A stretch of DNA of 27,641 nt from positions 1 through 27,641 of the forward strand of contig SYGQ01000201.1 in the NCBI GenBank assembly GCA_005799475.1, given 5' to 3'. Below the pieces are notes generated by a model, which was given only the letters and a program-made list of their open reading frames with translations, did no database searches and had not been told where the DNA came from. The stretch comes from Planctomycetia bacterium (GTDB lineage: Bacteria > Planctomycetota > Phycisphaerae > Phycisphaerales > SM1A02). Positions 1 through 6,090 of this stretch are shown piece by piece. Position 1 is the first letter of the stretch. Every line of letters starts with the position of its first letter. Both the position numbers and the translations under genes were made by a program.

Positions 1-531
1 GAGGCAGAAGCCGTCGTCCTTCTCGACGCGCTGCTGCACGGCGCGAGCCCAGTCAACAAGCGGTCGACCTGGTTGCATGGCCGCGACGCCCAGACGAAGG
101 CTCTCGCGTCCGGATCTCATCAGCGCTTTCGCGACCGGATCCCCCGACTTGACGAGATAGGTCCATGCCGCGTCGCCGATCCATCCGTTGTGGCGCACGC
201 CGATGTCGATGGATACGAGGTCTCCTTCCTTGATCGGATCACTCGTCATGGTGTGCGTGCCATGCACGACGCATGCATTGACACTGAGGCACGCGTGGCT
301 CGGAAAGGGGGGATGTTCGCGGGTCCTGTAGCCCAGGAAGCAGGACTCACAGCCGATGGTCGCGAGGGTCTTTGCCACGAAGGCGTCGATCTCGGCGAGC
401 GTCTGACCTTCGCGCAAGAATCCTGCGAGCGCTTCGTGAGTCTTGACGACGCACTCCGCAGCAGCGGCGGCGCACTCGGCATCGCGTGTTCCCAGCATCG
501 AGCGAAAGTTAGCCGATGCCGCGTGCGTCAT
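1..531 (-). CDS. map: Methionine aminopeptidase type I, 3' part cut off by the window edge
   Basis: Removes the initiator methionine from nascent proteins in the cytoplasm using two divalent metals. About 177 codons are visible. The N-terminal half of the pita-bread fold is clear: the motif VVHG contains the substrate His, and SIDIG followed by IGDAA carries the first two metal-binding Asp residues. The remaining ligands (His, Glu, Glu) lie beyond base 1. I chose the ATG at 531 because a GAGG sits 9 bases upstream and it overlaps the end of hutI by 23 bases; an in-frame ATG at 498, 10 bases past the hutI stop, is the alternative and has no visible ribosome binding site. The N-terminus lacks the usual 'PREIEAMR' type opening, so the start remains uncertain. 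It is read with hutI as a two-gene unit. Confidence 0.88.
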   Translation of the reverse strand, partial: MTHAASANFRSMLGTRDAECAAAAAECVVKTHEALAGFLREGQTLAEIDAFVAKTLATIGCESCFLGYRTREHPPFPSHACLSVNACVVHGTHTMTSDPIKEGDLVSIDIGVRHNGWIGDAAWTYLVKSGDPVAKALMRSGRESLRLGVAAMQPGRPLVDWARAVQQRVEKDDGFCL

Positions 532-1759
532 CGATGACGGCCTCGCCGCGGGCGAGAACCATGATCGGTAGAGATCCTGCGAGTTCGTAGCCCAAGGCGC
601 GTTCATCGCGGTGTTCCCACAGCGCAAGGTCTGCGGACTTGCCTGCCTCAAGCGAGCCGCACTCGCGTGCGAGCCCGAGGACGCAGGCGCCGTTCCATGT
701 CGTCGTGGTGATCGCTTCCGCCGGTGTCATCCGCAACTCGCGTACGGCGAACGAGTGGACGATGGACATCGCGCGGACGGGGGCGCTGCCGGGGTTGGCG
801 TTGGTGGCGAGCGCGAGGGCACCGCCGGCGTCGATGAACTCGCGCGCACGAATGCAGGGCGCGCCAAGGCAGAAACTCGTGGCCGGGAGGCCGACGGCAA
901 TCGTCGGGCTCTTGGCCACGAGTTCGAGGTCGTCGCGCGTCGCGGCTTCGAGGTGATCGACACTTCGCGCTCCCAAGGCCACCGCGCGCGCGATCATCCC
1001 GAGCGAGTTGAACTGGTCGGTGTGGACTCGCACAGAGAGTCCGAGCACCACCGCGCGTTCGAAGTACCGCACACACTCATCGACGCTCCATGCGCCTGTT
1101 TCGCAGTAGGCGTCGGCGACAATCCCCGGATGGGCCTTCGCCACAGCTGGAAGTGTCTCGTCGATGGTTCGTTCGACGAATCGCGATGCCGCCGGGTCTT
1201 TCGCGTGCGCGCCGAGAAATGTGGGAACGATCCGAAGCGGCGTCGCCCTTCCCGCAGCAGTGATCGCCTCGAGCATGCGCAACTCCGTCGCGGTGTCGAG
1301 CCCGTAGCCGGACTTCACCTCGACCGTCGTCGTGCCAAACGCGGCCATCTCGCGCGTGCGCCGAACAACTCCCTCGGTGAGTGTGGAAGTCGACGCCGCG
1401 CGTGTGGCGCGCACACTGGCGAGGATCCCGCCGCCCTTGGCAAGAATCTCGAGGTACGGAACCCCGGCGAGTTTCATCTCCCACTCGTTGAGCCGTTCGC
1501 CTTCGTAGCACGCGTGCGTGTGGCAGTCGACGAAGCCCGGAGTGACCAGCCGTCCGCGCGCGTCGATCACTCGCTCGCCCCCCATCGCCTTCGGAGCGTC
1601 GCCTGCACCAAGGGCATCGATGCGCGAACCGCACACGCGCATCCACCCGCGCTCGATGACGCCGAGGTCGCGCATCGCGTCGCCCCGGCGGGGCAGCACC
1701 GAGGAGCCGCCACCGGCGAGCGTCGCGATGCGCGCATTGAGGATCAGGAGCGAGCGCAC
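509..1759 (-). CDS. hutI: Imidazolonepropionase
   Basis: Hydrolyses imidazolone-5-propionate to N-formimino-L-glutamate, the third step of histidine degradation, in the cytoplasm. The protein has 416 residues, normal for the family. Seen: an amidohydrolase beta-strand opening (LLILNARIATL), the metal motif DCHTHACYEG, the HutI hallmark GGGILASVRATRAAS, VEVKSGYGLD, TFLGAH, the His of VRVHTDQF and VDHLEA. The reading frame stays open to 1969, but homology begins at a GTG at 1759, and a TACCGT hexamer ends exactly 6 bases upstream of it, supporting that start. No hutH, hutU or hutG lies nearby, so other pathway steps must be encoded elsewhere. map follows downstream and overlaps or nearly abuts it. 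The divergent sixA start is only 27 bases away. Confidence 0.93.
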   Translation of the reverse strand: MRSLLILNARIATLAGGGSSVLPRRGDAMRDLGVIERGWMRVCGSRIDALGAGDAPKAMGGERVIDARGRLVTPGFVDCHTHACYEGERLNEWEMKLAGVPYLEILAKGGGILASVRATRAASTSTLTEGVVRRTREMAAFGTTTVEVKSGYGLDTATELRMLEAITAAGRATPLRIVPTFLGAHAKDPAASRFVERTIDETLPAVAKAHPGIVADAYCETGAWSVDECVRYFERAVVLGLSVRVHTDQFNSLGMIARAVALGARSVDHLEAATRDDLELVAKSPTIAVGLPATSFCLGAPCIRAREFIDAGGALALATNANPGSAPVRAMSIVHSFAVRELRMTPAEAITTTTWNGACVLGLARECGSLEAGKSADLALWEHRDERALGYELAGSLPIMVLARGEAVIDDARGIG

Positions 1760-1765
1760 CTTGGC

Positions 1766-1771
1766 ACGGTA
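1766..1771 (-). promoter_or_regulatory. Candidate -10 box of hutI (TACCGT, 6 bases before GTG)
   Basis: Read on the minus strand the hexamer TACCGT is followed by GCCAAG and then the GTG start, which would give a leaderless transcript. It forms half of the perfect 10-bp palindrome ACGGTACCGT (1766-1775). No convincing -35 box is visible. Confidence 0.5.
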
Positions 1772-1774
1772 CCG

Positions 1775-1780
1775 TAGTGT
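1775..1780 (+). promoter_or_regulatory. Candidate -10 box of sixA (TAGTGT, 6 bases before ATG)
   Basis: TAGTGT is followed by GTGATG and then the ATG at 1787. The fixed 6-base spacing matches other unit heads in the window and argues for ATG 1787 over GTG 1781 or ATG 1784. It abuts the palindrome shared with the hutI promoter. Confidence 0.45.
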
Positions 1781-1786
1781 GTGATG

Positions 1787-2305
1787 ATGCTCTTCGTAGT
1801 TCGCCACGCCAAGGCGCACGACCGGGACCACCACGCATGGCCCGATGACTCGCAGCGCCCGCTCACGAAGAGCGGCGCGCGACGGTTTGCGACACTGGCG
1901 CGCACACTTGCGACGCGGTACGAACCACCGTCGATCGTTCTCGCGAGTTCCTACGAACGGGCGTGGCACACGGCGAAGATTCTTGAAGCGGAGGCAGGTT
2001 GGCCAGCCCCGGCACCGGGACGCCCACTCGAGTGCGACGAAGACGCCTCAGTTCATGAGATTGGCCGCTGGCTTCGCGACACCGTTGGCGAGGCCGAGTC
2101 CGCCGCGATTGTCGGCCACGAACCACTCCTGAGCGAGGTGGTCAGCGAACTCATGGGATGCCACGGCCCCGGCGTCACGATGTCCAAGGGAGCGATTGCC
2201 GTCTTGAACCTGCGCGACCGCGCCGCGCTCCTTGATCCGGGTGACTCCCAAGGAGGCGCCGCCGAACTCCTCGCTCTCGTGGACCCGCGCTGGGTCGCCG
2301 AGTAG
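1787..2305 (+). CDS. SixA-like phosphohistidine phosphatase (histidine phosphatase superfamily)
   Basis: A 172-residue cytoplasmic enzyme of the histidine phosphatase superfamily. E. coli SixA dephosphorylates the phosphohistidine of an HPt domain, but the substrate here is unknown. Seen: the catalytic motif LFVVRHAKAHD at the N-terminus (RHA form typical of the SixA branch), LTKSGARR, the Arg-containing ASSYERAWHTAKIL, and the second catalytic His in AIVGHEPLLSEV. The start is one of three adjacent codons (GTG 1781, ATG 1784, ATG 1787). I take 1787 because of the upstream -10-like hexamer and because homologues start directly at this strand. The STAS gene follows 46 bases later with its own promoter-like hexamer. 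No HPt or hybrid kinase is adjacent. Confidence 0.85.
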   Translation: MLFVVRHAKAHDRDHHAWPDDSQRPLTKSGARRFATLARTLATRYEPPSIVLASSYERAWHTAKILEAEAGWPAPAPGRPLECDEDASVHEIGRWLRDTVGEAESAAIVGHEPLLSEVVSELMGCHGPGVTMSKGAIAVLNLRDRAALLDPGDSQGGAAELLALVDPRWVAE

Positions 2306-2331
2306 GGGCTTCGTCGGCATGACCGAACGGC

Positions 2332-2337
2332 TAGACT
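2332..2337 (+). promoter_or_regulatory. Candidate -10 box of the STAS gene (TAGACT)
   Basis: TAGACT lies 14 bases before the ATG at 2352. The surrounding CTAGACTC is identical to the element in front of the DinG gene at 6078-6085. It predicts a leader of about 7-8 bases. No clear -35 element. Confidence 0.35.
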
Positions 2338-2351
2338 CAGCCGCGCCACCG

Positions 2352-2738
2352 ATGAGTACCCAGCACGAACCCACCGTCAAGAAGACCACCTTCGTCGAGT
2401 TCATCTGGGACGGCAGCGTCCTCATCGTCCGGCCGGCGGGTCCAAACATTGGTCAGCGCGAGGCGCCGATCATGAACGGTGACATCGACCCGCACATCAA
2501 GTCGCTTGGGAAAGCCGTCAAGTTCATGGTGCTCGACCTCAGCGCGGTGCAGTTCATGTCCTCGATGGGGATCGGCTCGTGCATCAATTGTCGCAACGGG
2601 GCCGCCGCCGTGGGGGCCAAGCCCGTGCTCTATGGCGCGAACAAGGATCTCCGCGCGCTCCTTGCGATGATGAAGATCGAAAAGCTCTTTGCGATCGCCG
2701 AGAGCCGCGACGCCCTCAACAAGCTCGTCGGCCGCTGA
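2352..2738 (+). CDS. Single-domain STAS protein (anti-sigma-factor-antagonist-like)
   Basis: A 128-residue stand-alone STAS domain, the fold of SpoIIAA/RsbV-type anti-anti-sigma factors that bind or are phosphorylated by GHKL switch kinases. Seen: beta strands SVLIVRP and KFMVLDLSAVQFM, then the loop SSMGIGSCINC, which aligns with the SpoIIAA phosphorylation loop DSSGLG. The position before the phospho-serine is Ser instead of Asp and the one after is Met, while the central Ser is kept. The C-terminus ends with an Ala/Leu-rich helix. No partner kinase or phosphatase is encoded nearby, so target and pathway are unknown. The frame is open further upstream (to 2232) but the ATG at 2352 fits the domain start. 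Its stop codon forms part of a hairpin shared with the convergent gene. Confidence 0.8.
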   Translation: MSTQHEPTVKKTTFVEFIWDGSVLIVRPAGPNIGQREAPIMNGDIDPHIKSLGKAVKFMVLDLSAVQFMSSMGIGSCINCRNGAAAVGAKPVLYGANKDLRALLAMMKIEKLFAIAESRDALNKLVGR

Positions 2739-2758
2739 CCGGCCCGGGGGGTCAGCGG
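2732..2758. terminator. Bidirectional terminator-like hairpin between convergent genes
   Basis: A perfect 9-bp inverted repeat (CCGCTGACC at 2732-2740, GGTCAGCGG at 2750-2758) around a 9-base G/C loop. The arms contain the TGA stop codons of both convergent genes (2736-2738 plus, 2752-2754 minus). There is no T tract on either side, so rho-independent function is unproven. Confidence 0.5.
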
Positions 2759-3753
2759 GCGCTCTTCGTGTGGATGACGATGTCGGCGCCGTTGAAGTCT
2801 TCGGGGGCGATCGTTATCGCGGCGCTCGGCACAAGATCGACGACGAGGATCGATAGGTTCGGACACTGCATGGCGAACTGCGCAACGGTCCCCAGTCGCT
2901 CGCCAATGTGGAACGCACCGACGCAGTGGATCACCTTGTAGCCCGAGTTTTGGGCGCGCGCGGCACTCAGGCCCATCGTGCGGTCCCAGACCCGTTGCGC
3001 GCGGTGGAACGAGTCGACTTCGTCATCAGACACAAGATCACCCGTGATGATCGCCGCTCCATGTGCCCCATCCGATCGCATCTCAATGATGAGCGCCTTG
3101 AGCCGTTCCCAATCGCCGTCGCGTGAGATCGCCTCGTCGACCTCGAACTGCGACCGCTCCTCCGGCCCGAGCGCGCACAGCGGGTCGTATCCCTCGGTGC
3201 GCGCACGAGTGACATACGGACGCGGCGCGTTCGCGGCCACAACCGGCGCCCTCGCGCGCTTCGCGGAGTCGATCATCGGCTGGTACCACGGCATCCAGGT
3301 TCCAACGCCCGCCCAATCGCGGGACTTCGTTCTCGTCACGAAGTCGTCGACGGATATCTCGCCCCGCAAGTAGGCGTCGGTGAATCCCTGATCGTCGCGC
3401 TCAAGAAACTCAAGGCTGAGTGCGGGTCGCTCGTGCGAAGCGATGAAACTCTCGACGAGCGCATGCTCGACGGTGTGCGCGGTGGCATCGTCGTGCGTCT
3501 CTCCGACGAAGACGGCGTCGGCTTTGGCGACCCGATCGAGAACCTCACTCCACGCCAGCCGTGCGCATGAGGCGGCGTCAAAGATCGCGAGTGCTGTGGG
3601 ATGTGGCGCACGCGCAAGTTGCTCGCTCGGCGTCGGTTTCACCTGCGCCACGCAACTCGGCAGCGTGGCCAGCAGCGCGAGCAGCGCCGTCCAGCGCCGC
3701 GGTGTTGGAACTGACCACCAAAATCCATGCACTCGATTGGGATTCATCGGCAT
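2752..3753 (-). CDS. ChaN-like haem-binding-type lipoprotein (DUF399 family)
   Basis: A 333-residue exported protein of the ChaN / Cofac_haem_bdg family. Campylobacter ChaN is a haem-binding lipoprotein, but the role of planctomycete members is not established. Seen: a basic N-terminus, hydrophobic stretch WTALLALLATLPSC with a possible lipidation Cys at 34 (the -2 Pro is atypical), then the family hallmark VFVGETHDD (about residues 81-89), ALSLEFLERDDQ, an AWAGVGTW-like region (DWAGVGTWMPWYQP) and the late motif HCVGAFHIGERLG. Start at the ATG at 3753 is supported by a TAGCCT hexamer 7 bases upstream; an in-frame ATG at 3747 is possible. It is divergent from the M14 peptidase, with 18 bases between the start codons. 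No iron or haem transport genes are adjacent. Confidence 0.82.
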   Translation of the reverse strand: MPMNPNRVHGFWWSVPTPRRWTALLALLATLPSCVAQVKPTPSEQLARAPHPTALAIFDAASCARLAWSEVLDRVAKADAVFVGETHDDATAHTVEHALVESFIASHERPALSLEFLERDDQGFTDAYLRGEISVDDFVTRTKSRDWAGVGTWMPWYQPMIDSAKRARAPVVAANAPRPYVTRARTEGYDPLCALGPEERSQFEVDEAISRDGDWERLKALIIEMRSDGAHGAAIITGDLVSDDEVDSFHRAQRVWDRTMGLSAARAQNSGYKVIHCVGAFHIGERLGTVAQFAMQCPNLSILVVDLVPSAAITIAPEDFNGADIVIHTKSAR

Positions 3754-3759
3754 CGGAAC

Positions 3760-3765
3760 TAGGCT
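3760..3765 (+). promoter_or_regulatory. Candidate -10 box of the M14 peptidase gene (TAGGCT, 6 bases before ATG)
   Basis: TAGGCT is followed by AAGGGC and the ATG at 3772. A TTGGGA hexamer at 3737-3742, 17 bases upstream, could serve as the -35 element. It overlaps the minus-strand hexamer at 3761-3766. Confidence 0.5.
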
Positions 3766-3766
3766 A
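3761..3766 (-). promoter_or_regulatory. Candidate -10 box of the ChaN-like gene (TAGCCT, 7 bases before ATG)
   Basis: On the minus strand TAGCCT is followed by AGTTCCG and the ATG at 3753. Five of its six base pairs are also used by the plus-strand TAGGCT element, so the two promoters would be mutually exclusive at any moment. Confidence 0.4.
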
Positions 3767-3771
3767 AGGGC

Positions 3772-5982
3772 ATGCCGCTCGCTCTTGCGCTTGCGCTCAT
3801 TGTGGCGGTCGACTCGGTGGTTCGCGTCGAAGTGAACTCCGTGCGTGATGTCCGGGTGATGGAGCAGCTTTCGAATGACATGTGGTCACACGGCATCCGC
3901 GCAGGGTCGGCAGACTATCTGGTGACGACCTCTGAGCGCGACGCCCTCGCCCGCACCAACTTGCGTTGGTGCACCCTCATCGAAGATGTGGATGCCCTCA
4001 TTGCGGCAGAGTTCGAGCGCCTCCACCGTCCCTCCGAGGGCGGCGTCGCCGACGACTCTTGGTTCGCCGACTTCAAGGATCTCGCTGCCGTCAACGCGCG
4101 GCTTGAGGCGCTCGCCGCGATGCGCCCAGACATCGCGTCGACCTTCACGGTCGGGCTCTCACTTGAGGGCAGACCCATCCGCGGGATCCGCATCAGCGCG
4201 ATCCCCGCGGGCACGCCCGCCCCTGCCATCGTTCTCGACGGCACGCAGCACGCCCGCGAGTGGGGCGCGACGATGACGACGATGTACGCCGCCGATCACC
4301 TCGTCGAAACGGCATCGACCGATCCGAGAGTCACGGCGCTACTGTCGCGCGCGGAGTTTTTTGTGATACCCATCGTCAATGTGGACGGCTACGCGTTCAC
4401 CTGGGCCGACTCGGCCAATCGGCTCTGGCGCAAGAACCGTCGCAACAACGGCGACGGCTCGTTTGGTGTCGACACCAACCGCAACTGGGGGTACCAGTGG
4501 GGCGGCGCGGGGTCGAGCGCGAGCCCAAGCAGTGACACCTATCGCGGCCCCGCGCCATTCAGCGAGCCCGAGACGATGGTGATGCGCGACTTCTTTCTCG
4601 CGCACCCGACGGTCGTGTCCAACATTGACTTCCACTCGTACAGCCAGTTGGTTCTCTCGCCGTGGGCCTACACCAATGATCCCAACCCCGACGCGGCGAT
4701 CTTCGCCGCAATCGGCCAGTCGATGGGATCAGCCATCACCGCGAGTTCCGGGCTCCAGTACACCGTGGGGCCCGCAGGATCGACGCTCTATCTCGCCAGC
4801 GGGGGATCCATCGACTGGGTCTACGGTGCGCAGGGTGCGCTCAGCATGGCGATCGAAGTTCGCGACACGGGTGCCTACGGATTCGTGATGCCCCCCGCGG
4901 AGATTCTCCCGTGCGCACGCGAGTGCTTTGCGGCCATGCTGGCGATGGCCGAAGCGACCGCCAAGAGTGCGATCATCTCGCTGCCGCAGGGGGCGCCGGT
5001 CCAACTCGTTCCCGGAGTCCCGACGCCCCTTGAGGTGCGTGTGCGCGAACTTGTTCCCGGCGCGGTCACCTCGCGCTCGTTCATCTGGCGCGTCAATGGT
5101 TCGGCGTGGCAATCGTCGCCGCTGACCCTCGTCTCGGGCGACCTCTATGTGGCGACGATCCCTCCTTTGGCGTGCGGGACGACCGCAGACTTCTACATCG
5201 AGGCGTCGACAACCACGGGATCGTCCGTCCGCCTTCCGATCGAGGGCGCCGCGGCACCGATGTCGGCGACGGCACTGGACGAAATCATTCTTGCGTCGTG
5301 CGACTTTGAAGTTCCGACTCCCGCCTGGAGTTTCGGTGTGGTGGGCGATACCGCGACTTCGGGTGCGTGGCTTCGCGGCGATCCCAACGGAACAGCGGCA
5401 CAGCCTGAAAATGATCACACCGGTGGCACTGGAACGCAGTGCGCATTCACGGGCCAGGGCGCCGTCGGTGGCGCACTCGGTGCGGCCGATGTCGATGGCG
5501 GCCTGACGACACTGCAGTCGCCGCCGCTTTGCGCGATGGAGCCGGGTGCTCGACTGCGCTGTGCGATCTGGTATTCGAACAACGCCGGGAGCAATCCCAA
5601 CCAGGACTCCATGCCAGTTCAGGTTTCTGGCGATGGCGTGGCGTGGACCACGGCGGCCACCATTTCCCAGAGCGCAGCGCAGTGGACCGAGGTCACCATT
5701 CCCCTCGATGGCCTGATCGCAACTGGACTGGGCGTTCGCGTCCGGTTCCTTGCGCAAGATCTTGGAGCCGGTTCGGTCGTTGAGGCCGCCGTCGATGACC
5801 TCACGATCGTGCGCGTCGGCTGCCCGGGCGTGCCCGGTGACCTCAACGGCGACGGCAGAGTCGATGGGCTCGATCTCGGGGTGCTCTTGTCGCAGTGGGG
5901 TGGACCAGGCTCGGCCGATCTCGACGGCAACGGCATCGTCGACGGCATCGACCTCGGCGCGATCCTCTCCAACTGGGGCTGA
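3772..5982 (+). CDS. Secreted M14 zinc carboxypeptidase with C-terminal dockerin-like repeats
   Basis: A 736-residue extracellular peptidase predicted to remove C-terminal residues from proteins or peptides. Order: hydrophobic N-terminus (2-17, without a basic n-region), M14 propeptide-like segment (about 17-85), peptidase domain (about 100-395), beta-rich region with an Ig/jelly-roll look (about 400-680), and a dockerin-like tail (683-736). Active site: HARE supplies zinc ligands His160 and Glu163, NIDFHSY gives the third ligand His288, DTNRNWG carries Asn236/Arg237 for the substrate carboxylate, SGGSIDWVYG contains the Tyr248 equivalent (Tyr351), and AIEVRDTGAYGF carries the catalytic Glu362. 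The tail holds two Ca-binding-type repeats, GDLNGDGRVDGLDLG and ADLDGNGIVDGIDLG, each ending in a Trp-Gly. An in-frame stop at 3760 makes ATG 3772 the only sensible start. Confidence 0.93.
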   Translation: MPLALALALIVAVDSVVRVEVNSVRDVRVMEQLSNDMWSHGIRAGSADYLVTTSERDALARTNLRWCTLIEDVDALIAAEFERLHRPSEGGVADDSWFADFKDLAAVNARLEALAAMRPDIASTFTVGLSLEGRPIRGIRISAIPAGTPAPAIVLDGTQHAREWGATMTTMYAADHLVETASTDPRVTALLSRAEFFVIPIVNVDGYAFTWADSANRLWRKNRRNNGDGSFGVDTNRNWGYQWGGAGSSASPSSDTYRGPAPFSEPETMVMRDFFLAHPTVVSNIDFHSYSQLVLSPWAYTNDPNPDAAIFAAIGQSMGSAITASSGLQYTVGPAGSTLYLASGGSIDWVYGAQGALSMAIEVRDTGAYGFVMPPAEILPCARECFAAMLAMAEATAKSAIISLPQGAPVQLVPGVPTPLEVRVRELVPGAVTSRSFIWRVNGSAWQSSPLTLVSGDLYVATIPPLACGTTADFYIEASTTTGSSVRLPIEGAAAPMSATALDEIILASCDFEVPTPAWSFGVVGDTATSGAWLRGDPNGTAAQPENDHTGGTGTQCAFTGQGAVGGALGAADVDGGLTTLQSPPLCAMEPGARLRCAIWYSNNAGSNPNQDSMPVQVSGDGVAWTTAATISQSAAQWTEVTIPLDGLIATGLGVRVRFLAQDLGAGSVVEAAVDDLTIVRVGCPGVPGDLNGDGRVDGLDLGVLLSQWGGPGSADLDGNGIVDGIDLGAILSNWG
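5833..5979 (+). repeat. Duplicated dockerin-like Asp/Asn-Gly repeat inside the M14 peptidase
   Basis: Two imperfect copies of about 23 residues: D-L-N-G-D-G-x-V-D-G-L-D-L-G and D-L-D-G-N-G-x-V-D-G-I-D-L-G, each followed by a short helix ending in QWG or NWG. The Asp/Asn positions match an EF-hand-like Ca loop. In planctomycetes such tails occur on many secreted proteins; the binding partner is not known here. Confidence 0.75.
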
Positions 5983-5995
5983 CAGGCGAACCCCA

Positions 5996-6045
5996 CGGTT
6001 GCGGGCAGATTGAGCGCGCTAGAGAGCGCAATCTGCCCGTAACCG
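5996..6045 (+). terminator. Strong stem-loop after the M14 peptidase gene
   Basis: A 17-bp stem (5996-6012 with 6029-6045) whose arms differ at a single position that still pairs as G-U in RNA, with a 16-base loop. It starts 13 bases after the stop codon. There is no T tract downstream, so it may act as an mRNA-stabilising 3' hairpin or a U-less terminator. It ends 33 bases before the TAGACT element of the next gene. Confidence 0.65.
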
Positions 6046-6078
6046 AGGTCGGCGTGCGGCGCGCTCCCGCGTCACTCC

Positions 6079-6084
6079 TAGACT
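6079..6084 (+). promoter_or_regulatory. Candidate -10 box of the DinG gene (TAGACT, 6 bases before ATG)
   Basis: TAGACT is followed by CGCCGC and ATG 6091, predicting a leaderless transcript. No Shine-Dalgarno sequence and no obvious -35 box are visible. Confidence 0.5.
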
Positions 6085-6090
6085 CGCCGC

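Noticed and set aside
611..1777. Long plus-strand open frame (388 codons) across hutI
   Set aside because: Antisense shadow of hutI; composition rich in Arg/His/Pro with no family motif, while the minus strand encodes a clear imidazolonepropionase.
4729..5757. Minus-strand open frame of 342 codons inside the M14 peptidase gene
   Set aside because: Antisense shadow; Arg/Gly/His-rich with no recognisable domain, and the plus strand has complete catalytic motifs.
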